Assembly: GCA_007133365.1 (NCBI GenBank)
Contig: SLMV01000120.1
Span: 1 to 23,026 of the forward strand
Reading direction: 5' to 3'
Length of the DNA stretch: 23,026 bases
Source: Clostridia bacterium
GTDB lineage: Bacteria; Bacillota; Sulfobacillia; SLMV01
Shown here: positions 7,745-14,679 of the stretch, piece by piece
How positions within the stretch are numbered: the first letter of the stretch is position 1
Layout of the letters: the number at the start of each line of letters is the position of its first letter
Translations under genes and position numbers: made by a program
The notes under the pieces: model-generated
Database searches by the model: none
Told to the model about the DNA's origin: nothing
The model's input: only the letters and a program-made list of their open reading frames with translations

Positions 7745-7954
7745 ATGGGTGAAAACGGGAAAATCCAACAATCAAAAACCCGGCTGATTGGGGCCGTTTG
7801 TCCCAAGTGCCGCCGGGACTGGGGTGAGGTGCTTCGTAGGAGTGTGGTATTTTGCCCCTGTTGTCGGCGCTGGTTCATGCCAAGTCGGGTCATCACCCCA
7901 TCGGATCCCAACGATGAAGATTTTAAGCAAATGCGCTTTCTCCCCGAAGAATGA
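7745..7954 (+). CDS. Small zinc-ribbon-like protein (69 aa)
   Basis: A hypothetical protein with two Cys knuckles, CPKC (19-22) and CPCC (37-40), spaced as in a small zinc ribbon and followed by RRWFMPSR and an acidic C-terminus. The ATG is preceded by GAGGGGGA at 4 bases, a strong ribosome site. It begins 32 bases after mutY and is probably co-transcribed with it. Basic residues flank the knuckles, so nucleic-acid or protein binding is possible, but function is unknown. The reverse-strand ORFs over this gene lack comparable support. Confidence 0.75.
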   Translation: MGENGKIQQSKTRLIGAVCPKCRRDWGEVLRRSVVFCPCCRRWFMPSRVITPSDPNDEDFKQMRFLPEE

Positions 7955-8073
7955 CGCGATGGACATTCGTTGTATGACCGGTAAGGGCTTTACCTTTCAA
8001 ACGCGAAATGCGGCGGCGATCACCTTTCGGATTCGGGCGGTTCCATTTGGGGGCAGGCCCGGATGCGTGACGA

Positions 8074-8334
8074 TCAAAATCGCGTCTTCATCATGAGATC
8101 GGCCAAACGGTCCAAAGTCATGCCGTCGTTACCGTGCTCACCCCGAGCTAAACATTCCTGGAAATAATTGAGGAGCACCTGCTTGATAGAAGACTCCAAG
8201 GCGGCATGACAAGCGCTTAATTGCCTTATGATGTCCTCGCATTCGTGATCCTCTCGGATCATCTTTTGTACCCCACGAAGCTGGCCTTCTAGGCGTGCTA
8301 ATCGATTGAGGACGCGTTGCCTTTTCGCTTCCAT
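8074..8334 (-). CDS. CsoR/CstR-family metal- or persulfide-sensitive transcriptional repressor
   Basis: An 86-residue all-helical repressor of the CsoR/RcnR/CstR (DUF156) family, shown by RLARLEGQLRGVQKMI and the ECEDIIRQLSA helix. The family sensing positions fall at C32, position 57 (C+25) and C61 (C+29). Copper-sensing CsoR has Cys-His-Cys there. Here position 57 is Tyr, so the copper set is incomplete and the pair C32/C61 resembles CstR, which forms persulfide or trisulfide bridges and also lacks the His. An extra C42-H43 pair is present. The start is ATG at 8334, with GGGAGG 7 bases upstream. The gene lies 23 bases after the membrane iron-sulfur gene, and the operon promoter carries a matching palindrome, so autoregulation is likely. 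Sulfur sensing is inference. Confidence 0.88.
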   Translation of the reverse strand: MEAKRQRVLNRLARLEGQLRGVQKMIREDHECEDIIRQLSACHAALESSIKQVLLNYFQECLARGEHGNDGMTLDRLADLMMKTRF

Positions 8335-8357
8335 AGTCGAACCTCCCTCCGCCTTGA

Positions 8358-9107
8358 TCAACCGGCTTGATCGACGTATTCGTCAGGACGATTGTCGGTA
8401 TCGTCTAGCTGGAGGACGCCGAAGGGACATTGTTCGGCGCATAATCCACAGCGGATGCATCGGTCGTCATTGAAGCCGTCTTCATCGTCCCCGCTGTCAT
8501 AGGGAGTTAGCTGCATGGGACAAACCCGAGTGCATTTGCCACAGCGTTTGCAATGATCCGGGTTGATGACCCGAATTTTTCGGTCGGTTTTGGTGTTCAG
8601 CCCGGTCACGGTGCCCAGCCGATAGGTGATGCTTTGAAAAGTGCCCATGGGACAAATGGAGCACCAGGATCGGGCATTAATGGTCAGTCCCAAGATGGAG
8701 CCCACCAGGGTGACCACCAGGTAGTTAAAGACGAAAACATATCCCAAGCGATCCCAAAAACCGACCGTGCCCCATTCGGAAATGACCGGAGTGAGGCGCG
8801 AAACGAGTCCCACCATAAATATCGCAAAGGCACCCCATATTACCGGCCGGGATGCAAGCCGGTCCGGTCGTTGGGAGTTTCGGGCCAGGGGTAGGATGAT
8901 GGCATCAAATAGACTGCCGTGGGGGCAATAGTTGCCACACCAGTATTTTCCGCGGAAAAATCCCATCATGGCGAGTCCGAGCATCATGGGGATGAGCAGC
9001 AACCCCAATCGGGGTAGCCACAGGCCGCCAAAGGCAACCAAAAATACGAAGATCCAACCATATTGACGGATCGTGGTCCGGGTCCGGCTTTCCTTTTTCC
9101 ATGTCAT
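8358..9107 (-). CDS. Membrane 4Fe-4S protein (NapH/NosR/CcoG-like)
   Basis: A 249-residue integral membrane electron-transfer protein. About four transmembrane helices (roughly residues 15-50, 85-105, 120-145) carry two CxxxCP motifs at membrane edges, CGNYCPHG and CSICPMG. The C-terminal cytoplasmic part has two ferredoxin [4Fe-4S] motifs, CKRCGKCTRVCP and CIRCGLCAEQCPFG. This layout is that of NapH/NosR-C-terminal/CcoG-type polyferredoxins, which pass electrons between the quinone pool and redox partners or act in copper handling. No partner oxidoreductase is nearby, so the role is open. The start is ATG at 9107, with GGAGG 8 bases upstream; an in-frame ATG at 9122 contains that site and has a weaker one itself. 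It is the first gene of an operon with the CsoR/CstR-like repressor. Confidence 0.88.
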   Translation of the reverse strand: MTWKKESRTRTTIRQYGWIFVFLVAFGGLWLPRLGLLLIPMMLGLAMMGFFRGKYWCGNYCPHGSLFDAIILPLARNSQRPDRLASRPVIWGAFAIFMVGLVSRLTPVISEWGTVGFWDRLGYVFVFNYLVVTLVGSILGLTINARSWCSICPMGTFQSITYRLGTVTGLNTKTDRKIRVINPDHCKRCGKCTRVCPMQLTPYDSGDDEDGFNDDRCIRCGLCAEQCPFGVLQLDDTDNRPDEYVDQAG

Positions 9108-9134
9108 TACCTTCGCCTCCATCGCGTTTCCAAA

Positions 9135-9150
9135 ATACCCTATGGGGTAT
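9135..9150. promoter_or_regulatory. CsoR/CstR-type operator palindrome
   Basis: ATACCC-TATG-GGGTAT: perfect 6-base arms (9135-9140 and 9145-9150) around a 4-base centre. Operators of the CsoR/CstR family are ATACCC/GGGTAT-type palindromes with a G-rich core. The site covers the predicted transcription start of the operon that codes for a CsoR-family protein, the classic repression position. Confidence 0.82.
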
Positions 9151-9156
9151 ATGAGC

Positions 9157-9186
9157 AGGATATGGGAACGGCCCCGACCCGGTCAA
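9157..9186 (-). promoter_or_regulatory. Promoter of the iron-sulfur protein/repressor operon
   Basis: Minus strand TTGACC (9186-9181), an 18-base spacer and TATCCT (9162-9157). The start of transcription would fall near 9150, at the edge of the palindrome at 9135-9150, so a bound repressor would block initiation. Confidence 0.65.
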
Positions 9187-9229
9187 GCTGGGTTCTGGTT
9201 CTTTTTCGAAAACGAAGAGGAGATATTTG

Positions 9230-9394
9230 ATGCTAAATGCGGTTTTTGAATCATTTGCCCGGGGCAGGTTAAAGGAATCGAAACAGCGAATAAGTACTCA
9301 CTCATTAAATCGTCAAGTTGTCGCGTTTTATAAGAGAATATCCAATCGGGAGGCGAGGTATGGTGTTGACGGCTTTTTGAAGTTGATGCGTTAG
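9230..9394 (+). CDS. Possible small protein, 54 aa, unknown
   Basis: An ATG at 9230 is preceded by a near-perfect Shine-Dalgarno site, AGAGGAG at 9216-9222, with 7 bases of spacing. It opens a 54-codon frame ending in TAG. The product is basic (many Lys and Arg), has no Cys, no signal peptide and no membrane segment, and ends with YGVDGFLKLMR. I recognise no family. It diverges from the repressor operon, whose operator lies 80 bases upstream, so shared control is possible. The ribosome site is the main evidence; the frame is short enough to be chance. Confidence 0.35.
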   Translation: MLNAVFESFARGRLKESKQRISTHSLNRQVVAFYKRISNREARYGVDGFLKLMR

Positions 9395-9628
9395 GTGATG
9401 TCGAAGGGTGAAAAAGGGACCGACTTTGCTTTAAAGAGAAATCGAACGCGATTTTAGCTCGTTGCATCCGTCAATTGTTGGATGCGATGGATCGAGTCAC
9501 CGATTGAGAGCGGGGCCCTTAACTTGGGATCGCTTCATGACGTTTGGTGAAAATCGCGTATCGACGGAACTCACCGGTGTCGTCAACGTCAATAGGGATG
9601 TGAATACGCTATTGAGGAGTGATGAAAC
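9395..9628. other. Intergenic region before the SLH gene
   Basis: No gene recognised. A 6-bp hairpin, GCATCC (9464-9469) with GGATGC (9480-9485), extendable by a G-U and an A-T pair, lies 70 bases after the small ORF. It has no T-run, so it is a weak terminator candidate. The promoter of the SLH gene was not identified with confidence. Confidence 0.4.
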
Positions 9629-11605
9629 GTGGTAAAACGAATGATGAGTGCTTTGACGGTGAGTGCTTTAATTGTCCTAATGGTGTTTGCTCAAGGTTTT
9701 GTTGGTGCCCAATCGGAACCCGTTGAATGGGAAGTCGTCGATCCTCAGGAGTTATCGGATGACGTGGCCATGTGGTATGAAGCGAATCATCAGACACGCG
9801 GTGTCCATGTCCTTCCCGCCGGTGAGGTCCGCTATCTCCTTGTTGCTTGGGGAGAGAAACCGACGGGGGGTTATGCGGTAAACTTAGATCAGGTGACACG
9901 CACGGATGCAGGCGATCTTCGAATCCAAGTTGAGTGGGTGGCACCGGATCCGGATGAGCCGGTGACGCAAGCGCTGACCTACCCTCATCAGTTGATCAAG
10001 CTGGAAGCGGGGACCGAAACCATCACCTTGAATTTTATGGGTGAGAGCTGGTTGGAGGATACGTTAGGCGAACCGGACGCCGAAGATCCGGATGTCGTTC
10101 TTGTTGTTGACGAATCCGACCCGATTTCCAATCCCGCGGTGATTGGGGGGCGTGCGCGTACCGAATTGGGTTCGTTCGATCTTGTGGTGGAAGACGGTCA
10201 TTATCATCTTAGTAACGATGCGGTCGAGCTTCAGGAGGCAGAATCCGAATGGGTGGAATTTGCGGTGGTCACGACCCTCGATGCTTTTTCAAACCCAAAT
10301 GGCATGGTCGTCGCTTCGGTGGGAGATGTGGAAGATGGGACTTATGAGGAGATTAGCACCCTCCCGGTTTCCTTTGCTTCCCGTTCGCTACCGTTTTCCG
10401 ACCTCCACGGACATTGGGCCGAGGCTGCGATTCGACTCGGCATTCGGGACGGCTTCATTGACGGGTATCTGGATGGATCGTTCCGCCCGGAAAGAACCGT
10501 GTCTCGCGCGGAGTTTTTGAAAATGTTGGTTGCTTCTGAGGCAGAAGCGCCCATTTCTGACGATGTCCGCGACCTTCCGATTGCCGATATCGAGGATCAC
10601 TGGGTGGCAAAGTATCTTCAGTGGGCGATCGACGAGGGTTGGCTGGACGTGGGCGATATTCAAATCGAGTTGGAGCCCGATGTAACCATCTCGCGTGAAG
10701 AAATGGCTTATTTGGCCGGGCTTGCCCTCGGTCTTGAACCGATCGATGCCACGCTTCAATTCACCGATCGCGAGCAAATTGCCAGTGGACTTCGAGGATG
10801 GGTGGCAGCCGCGGTCGAAAAGGGATTGCTGCAAGGCTATCCGGATAATAGCTTCCGGCCGCAAGCGGGTCTTAAGCGATCTGAAGCGGTGGCTGTCGTT
10901 TGGCGGGTCGCAACCGCTCGCGAAGGCGATCCGGAGGCTTCGGATTTGAGCTTTAGCTATCGGTTTGATGAGGATGCCGAAGGGTGGACCGGGGATTTTA
11001 CGGATCTTCCCGTGGATTATGAACCCGACCTGTATGAACTGGAATTTGGTCATGCACCCCTTCCCGAGGAACTGCGTGAGTACGGTAGCGGCCTTCGGAT
11101 CAGCGGCATGAACCGCAGTGATGATCTTTTCATGTACGTTAAGCGCGGCTTGACGGAAGAGGACGGAATCAAGCCCAATACCACCTATCACGCCACCTTC
11201 GAGGTCAAATTCGCCACCAATGCCCCGGCGGGTGCTGTTGGGGTCGGCGGCCCTCCCGGCGAAGCCGTTTGGGTCAAGGTGGGTGTTGCCGATGAGGAAC
11301 CGGTTCCGGTGGAGGAAATGGCGATGGGTGATCTCTACTACCTACTCAGTGTCGACAAGGGACACCAAAATGAAGATGGTGAAAACGCCATTCGCATTGG
11401 GGATGTCGCAAAAGTTGAGGACGACGGCTTTGAACTTTACGAACTGAAGACCCTCGACAATCGGGCGCAGCCTTTGCAAGTGACCTCGGATGCCGACGGG
11501 AATTTATGGATCTTCGTCGGGACCGATTCGGGTTTTGAAGGGCGGACCACCCTTTATTATCATCAGATTTCGGTCGACTTGTGGGAGGTTGCAGATTCCC
11601 AATAA
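9629..11605 (+). CDS. Secreted PrcB-domain/SLH-domain surface protein
   Basis: A 658-residue exported protein. The signal peptide runs to about A27 (VGA-QS). A PrcB-type domain (about 60-130) contains GEKPTGGY (75-82) and VTQALTYPH; PrcB was defined in a spirochaete protease complex and occurs in many secreted Bacillota proteins. Three SLH repeats follow (about 257-300, 318-365, 378-425), with FSDLHGHWAE and GYPDNSFRPQ, and anchor the protein to the cell wall or S-layer. The C-terminal domain (about 440-655), with NTTYHATFEVKFATNAPAG and a GTDSGFEG-type end, looks like a beta-sandwich found after SLH or enzyme modules; its function is unknown to me. It is strikingly rich in Asp and Glu. The start is GTG at 9629, with GAGGAG 9 bases upstream. 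A terminator follows. Confidence 0.9.
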   Translation: MVKRMMSALTVSALIVLMVFAQGFVGAQSEPVEWEVVDPQELSDDVAMWYEANHQTRGVHVLPAGEVRYLLVAWGEKPTGGYAVNLDQVTRTDAGDLRIQVEWVAPDPDEPVTQALTYPHQLIKLEAGTETITLNFMGESWLEDTLGEPDAEDPDVVLVVDESDPISNPAVIGGRARTELGSFDLVVEDGHYHLSNDAVELQEAESEWVEFAVVTTLDAFSNPNGMVVASVGDVEDGTYEEISTLPVSFASRSLPFSDLHGHWAEAAIRLGIRDGFIDGYLDGSFRPERTVSRAEFLKMLVASEAEAPISDDVRDLPIADIEDHWVAKYLQWAIDEGWLDVGDIQIELEPDVTISREEMAYLAGLALGLEPIDATLQFTDREQIASGLRGWVAAAVEKGLLQGYPDNSFRPQAGLKRSEAVAVVWRVATAREGDPEASDLSFSYRFDEDAEGWTGDFTDLPVDYEPDLYELEFGHAPLPEELREYGSGLRISGMNRSDDLFMYVKRGLTEEDGIKPNTTYHATFEVKFATNAPAGAVGVGGPPGEAVWVKVGVADEEPVPVEEMAMGDLYYLLSVDKGHQNEDGENAIRIGDVAKVEDDGFELYELKTLDNRAQPLQVTSDADGNLWIFVGTDSGFEGRTTLYYHQISVDLWEVADSQ

Positions 11606-11618
11606 GGTTTGACGAACC

Positions 11619-11654
11619 GACTGCCCCGGAAACCGTCTTGTGGCTGGGGCAGTC
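11619..11654 (+). terminator. Terminator of the SLH gene
   Basis: A perfect 9-bp stem, GACTGCCCC (11619-11627) with GGGGCAGTC (11646-11654), with an 18-base loop, followed by TTTATC, 13 bases after the stop codon. The T-run is short, but position and GC-rich stem fit an intrinsic terminator. Confidence 0.7.
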
Positions 11655-11843
11655 TTTATCTGAGTCCCCTCCTGCTTCTTCCCAAAAAGAGGAATTGCCC
11701 GCCGGATTGCCGAATGGCTTTCAAAACCCGATGGGGCGGCTCCGACTTTCTTTTGACACCTCAGGTGCGGATCCGTTTTGTCGGCGCACGGGCTCGATCG
11801 AGATTTCGGGTATGATAACCCGGGTACCATGAGGGAGGTCGGG

Positions 11844-12719
11844 ATGAATCGTAAACTGATAGTCAGCATCGTCTTGATTTTGGTTGCGTCCTTACTTCCC
11901 GACATATTGTTTCGGGAGTGGACCGGGAGTATCCCGGTTTGGTTACCGTTTGCCAAAAGTGCGGTTCTTATTTTTTTTGTTTTGCTTAATGCGTTCGATC
12001 CGAATCGACATCCTCAGGCTCGTTTTGCCATTATCTTGCTCGGGTTTGTGCTTGTAAATGCGCTGATGGGGCGGGTGGAATCCCAACCGGGATGGCGGGC
12101 GCTGTTTGACTTTGAAGGATTTGTCGGTGCTTTCGGCAGCAGCGTCTTATTGAAGAGTTTTGGTGCACTGGTGATGATCCTCTTGTTGGCCCTTCTCTTC
12201 CAACGCTTGAGCGCCTTTTATCTAATTCGGGGTGATTTAAATGTGCGGGCGCGCGAAATGAAACCCTTAAGAATTCCCGGCGGGCGAATTCCATGGGGAC
12301 GGCTATCGCTAGTGGCTGCCGGGCTTATTGGCCTCGGGACGTTATTATTAACCATGTTAACGGTGACGGGTTTTTCTCTCCCGATTGCGAATGTCCGTTT
12401 TCTGCGCCATCTTCCTTTCATTGTGGTCCTAGCAGGGGCCAACGCCTTCGCCGAGGGTGTCATGTATCGAAATGCCATCCTGGGTGCATTACGGGGCGTA
12501 TTACCGGATGAGCAAAAGGCTTGGGTGGCCGCTATACTTTTTGGATTGGCTCACTATTATGGTGCCCCGAGCGGTCCGGTTGGGGTGTTGATGAGCGGAC
12601 TCTTGGGATGGTTTATGGCGCGCAGTATGTTGGATACCAGAGGGTTTGTGGCACCTTGGATTATTCACCTCGTTCAAGATATCGTTATTTTCTCGTTAAT
12701 TCTGGTCCAGTTTTTCTAA
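11844..12719 (+). CDS. CPBP-family (CAAX protease/bacteriocin-processing type) membrane metalloprotease
   Basis: A 291-residue integral membrane protein with about seven or eight hydrophobic segments and a C-terminal CPBP/Abi domain. The three family motifs are visible: motif 1 as E204-G205-x3-R209 (FAEGVMYRN), motif 2 as F-x3-H237 (FGLAHYYG), and motif 3 as H275-x3-D279 (WIIHLVQDI). The usual second Glu of EExxxR is Gly here; the first Glu and both His residues of the proposed active site remain, so activity is likely but not certain. Bacterial CPBP proteins act in bacteriocin immunity, peptide processing or protein anchoring; no such partner is adjacent. The start is ATG at 11844, with GAGGGAGG 5 bases upstream; longer in-frame starts lack a ribosome site. 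Confidence 0.87.
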   Translation: MNRKLIVSIVLILVASLLPDILFREWTGSIPVWLPFAKSAVLIFFVLLNAFDPNRHPQARFAIILLGFVLVNALMGRVESQPGWRALFDFEGFVGAFGSSVLLKSFGALVMILLLALLFQRLSAFYLIRGDLNVRAREMKPLRIPGGRIPWGRLSLVAAGLIGLGTLLLTMLTVTGFSLPIANVRFLRHLPFIVVLAGANAFAEGVMYRNAILGALRGVLPDEQKAWVAAILFGLAHYYGAPSGPVGVLMSGLLGWFMARSMLDTRGFVAPWIIHLVQDIVIFSLILVQFF

Positions 12720-13053
12720 GGGGTCTTCCAAGGGCGAGACCGGTGGTAACGGCGAGGGCAAGGAAGGATTTTGCCCGCTTGGACCTGAGCATTTCGCATC
12801 GTCCCCTTTGCTGAATTCCTTCTTATCATTCGATCGATATTGGGTATGGTGAATCGCGAATGATTGGGCAAACAATTGAGTGCAAACGGGCAGTTCGTGG
12901 CCACCCTCCGAAGGTCAGCTGGGGGAGCGCTCAAGACACAAAGCTTTTGGAGGAGGATCCGTTTGTCCCTTTCCCAGCGGCCAAACTTCCGCCCCCATGA
13001 GGAGCCGCCCTATTGGGGTCCGTCACCCGCCGGCGCCACGCTTGGTAGTATTC

Positions 13054-13182
13054 TCAGCGTTTGTTCGTAAACATTGATTCATCCGCGGCGAGCCGTTGGG
13101 CTTGCGAATCATATTGCCATGACCAGTATCCGCTCGAGATTCGACCTTCTGAGTCAAACGATCCCGCCAAGCAGTAAACCAT
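13054..13182 (-). CDS. Possible small protein, 42 aa, unknown
   Basis: An ATG at 13182 is preceded by AAAAGGAGAGGTG, with GGAG 5 bases from the start, one of the strongest ribosome sites in the window. The frame encodes 42 residues beginning MVYCLAGSFDSEGR, with an aromatic middle (GYWSWQY). It lies within a longer open frame reaching to 13374; an alternative ATG at 13254 has a GAGGG site. No family recognised. It may be real or a chance frame. Confidence 0.3.
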   Translation of the reverse strand: MVYCLAGSFDSEGRISSGYWSWQYDSQAQRLAADESMFTNKR

Positions 13183-13362
13183 CACCTCTCCTTTTGAAGC
13201 GAATATTTCAGAACCGCCGCTTCTACCCGATTTTTTCCGATGACCCTCGGCCATGACAAAGCCCTCGCGGGTCCTTCGACTTAAAGGCGGATCATTAACG
13301 AGGGAGTGATCGGAGAAGGACAAGGGGATTTTCCATCGGAAGTTGAAGGAGAAGGGGACGTC

Positions 13363-13422
13363 ATGTTTTGGCAAATCGTCGTTCTTAAGGTCTTGATTGC
13401 GATCGCTCAGTCTAGCATTTAA
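13363..13422 (+). CDS. Possible 19-aa hydrophobic mini-protein
   Basis: An ATG at 13363 follows GAAGGAGAAGGGGACGTC, a strong ribosome site with 5 bases of spacing. It encodes MFWQIVVLKVLIAIAQSSI, a single short hydrophobic helix, and ends with TAA at 13420-13422. The next membrane protein gene starts 22 bases later. It could be a small membrane peptide, a leader peptide coupled to that gene, or chance. Confidence 0.35.
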   Translation: MFWQIVVLKVLIAIAQSSI

Positions 13423-13444
13423 AATTTGGGGAGGGCTTAAGGAT

Positions 13445-13924
13445 ATGAATCGATGGAACCGACTTTGGCCGCGCCTTCTATTACTTTTTCTTTTACTTTT
13501 TATGATGGTCGCGCTGATTTATGGGTTGTTTCCGGCTGTTTGGATGAACATCATCACCGGCGCACTTCTTTTGGGACTCTTGGTCTTTGCGCTCATGCGG
13601 ATGGGCAATATGCAAGGGGAGATCGAAGTGGCGAAATGGCGGAGCCTGGGATGGCTGGGTCAGAAAACGGGCAACGAGTTGAAACGACCCCGAAGGGGTT
13701 CGGAGGATGTTGGCAGCGAGGAACAAAAAGAAAATTGGACGCCAAAGAGCGAAGGATTAATCGGCATGATTGCAGGGCTCTTCTCATTTTTCATCTTGGG
13801 ATGGCCCCTCGCCGCCATTGCCCTCTTTCTCGGTTGGTCGGCGTATCGGAGTCATCAGCGCTTCGGCGTGCCGGCCATGGGCCTAGGCGTCATTTGGTTT
13901 GGCTGGTTTTTGTTTTTGAGTTAG
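13445..13924 (+). CDS. Small integral membrane protein, unknown function (159 aa)
   Basis: Two hydrophobic segments near the N-terminus (about 8-32 and 35-52), a charged soluble loop (about 55-108, rich in Lys, Arg and Glu) and two C-terminal hydrophobic segments (about 110-132 and 136-158). This suggests four transmembrane helices with a cytoplasmic loop. No family recognised. The start is ATG at 13445, with GGGGAGGG 9 bases upstream; an in-frame ATG at 13397 lacks a site. The stop codon overlaps the end of the convergent gene by 4 bases. A possible 19-residue hydrophobic ORF lies immediately upstream. Confidence 0.7.
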   Translation: MNRWNRLWPRLLLLFLLLFMMVALIYGLFPAVWMNIITGALLLGLLVFALMRMGNMQGEIEVAKWRSLGWLGQKTGNELKRPRRGSEDVGSEEQKENWTPKSEGLIGMIAGLFSFFILGWPLAAIALFLGWSAYRSHQRFGVPAMGLGVIWFGWFLFLS

Positions 13925-14379
13925 GATGGGCGGTTTTGGGACCGATCCCGAAGGATTCGCCAGGCAAACCCGAGGGTAAAGAGGACGAACATAACGATAT
14001 ACGCTGTCAGGGTGATATGGGTACCGTGGAGGGTGCTATCAATGAGCCGGTAGAGACGAACTCCCGACCACAAAAAGGCGAGCATGTAGTGTTGCGACCA
14101 TCCGGCGAGAAATAAGAGGCGATCGTCGGCGGACGTGTAGATGAACTGCCAGAGAAAGAGGCCGAAGGACAAGGCCCAAACGCTGTTGCCCAACAGGAAA
14201 TGTTTGAGTCGACTTCCTTTGATCTGAGCAAAATACGCACCCGTCCAAAGCCAAAAGATTCCGAAGACGACTTGAGCGATGACGGGTGGGATGATGACTC
14301 CCGTTCGATTGGCCAGCCACCCGTAAATAAACGGAATTAAGATCCAAATAAGTCCCCTTTGGGTTTTTAGACTTAGCAT
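13921..14379 (-). CDS. Integral membrane protein, unknown function (152 aa)
   Basis: Five hydrophobic helices are visible (about residues 8-22, 28-47, 58-80, 85-105, 120-142), separated by short loops, ending in a basic tail RDRSQNRPS. It resembles small membrane proteins of unknown function, and no family was recognised. The start is ATG at 14379 with AAAGGAG 5 bases upstream; a GTG two codons earlier overlaps that site. It converges on the preceding membrane protein gene, sharing 4 bases at the stop codons. Confidence 0.7.
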   Translation of the reverse strand: MLSLKTQRGLIWILIPFIYGWLANRTGVIIPPVIAQVVFGIFWLWTGAYFAQIKGSRLKHFLLGNSVWALSFGLFLWQFIYTSADDRLLFLAGWSQHYMLAFLWSGVRLYRLIDSTLHGTHITLTAYIVMFVLFTLGFAWRILRDRSQNRPS

Positions 14380-14679
14380 ACCCACTCCTTTCGCTTTCGC
14401 GGAAAACCCAACGTTTCCTCAGAACCTACTCCTAGATTTGTTCCAGACGGATGGCTAAAATCCCTTTCCTCCGGGGTAGCGCTATTCTCGGAAAAGACCG
14501 GGAACCATTGACTCGCGGTAGAGTCCCTTTAAACGATTAAGCGGATTAACGTGAACGCAATTAGCATATAAATGGAAATTATGAAAAAACTTTGGAAAGA
14601 AAAGAGGAATTTCGAAGGGTGTCGGGTATATATGTATCTGATGGTATATTTATAGGCTAACGAAAGAAAGGGAGATTGT
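14380..14679. other. Regulatory region upstream of the solute-binding protein gene
   Basis: These 300 bases separate divergent genes. The distal half contains TATAAA at 14567-14572 with a poor -35, and an AT-rich stretch (14625-14655) including TATATT. No gene, repeat or operator is clear. The promoter of the downstream lipoprotein gene must lie here, but I cannot choose among the candidates. Confidence 0.4.

Larger units (their letters stand above)
12720..13444. other. 725-base region without a recognised gene; two mini-ORF candidates
   Basis: No known protein or RNA family was recognised between the CPBP gene and the next membrane protein gene. The longest frames (for example 13054-13374 minus, 12864-13070 plus) have no family features. 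Two short frames have strong ribosome sites and are listed separately (13054-13182 minus, 13363-13422 plus). The CPBP gene has no clear terminator here. Confidence 0.4.

Noticed and set aside
9183..9467. Minus-strand ORF of 94 aa
   Set aside because: It overlaps the promoter of the repressor operon, has a Ser-rich composition and no features; the plus-strand 54-residue frame has a much better ribosome site.
10388..11191. Minus-strand ORF of 267 aa opposite the SLH gene
   Set aside because: Long, but fully antisense to a well-supported domain protein; no motif and no ribosome site.
11753..11781. TTGACA at 11753-11758 as promoter of the CPBP gene
   Set aside because: No acceptable -10 hexamer at 16-18 bases (TTTTGT at best).
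12864..13077. Overlapping plus-strand ORFs of 65-68 aa after a GGAGGAGGA sequence
   Set aside because: The GGAGGAGGA is not placed before a start codon of these frames, and the Pro/Arg/Ser-rich products match nothing known.
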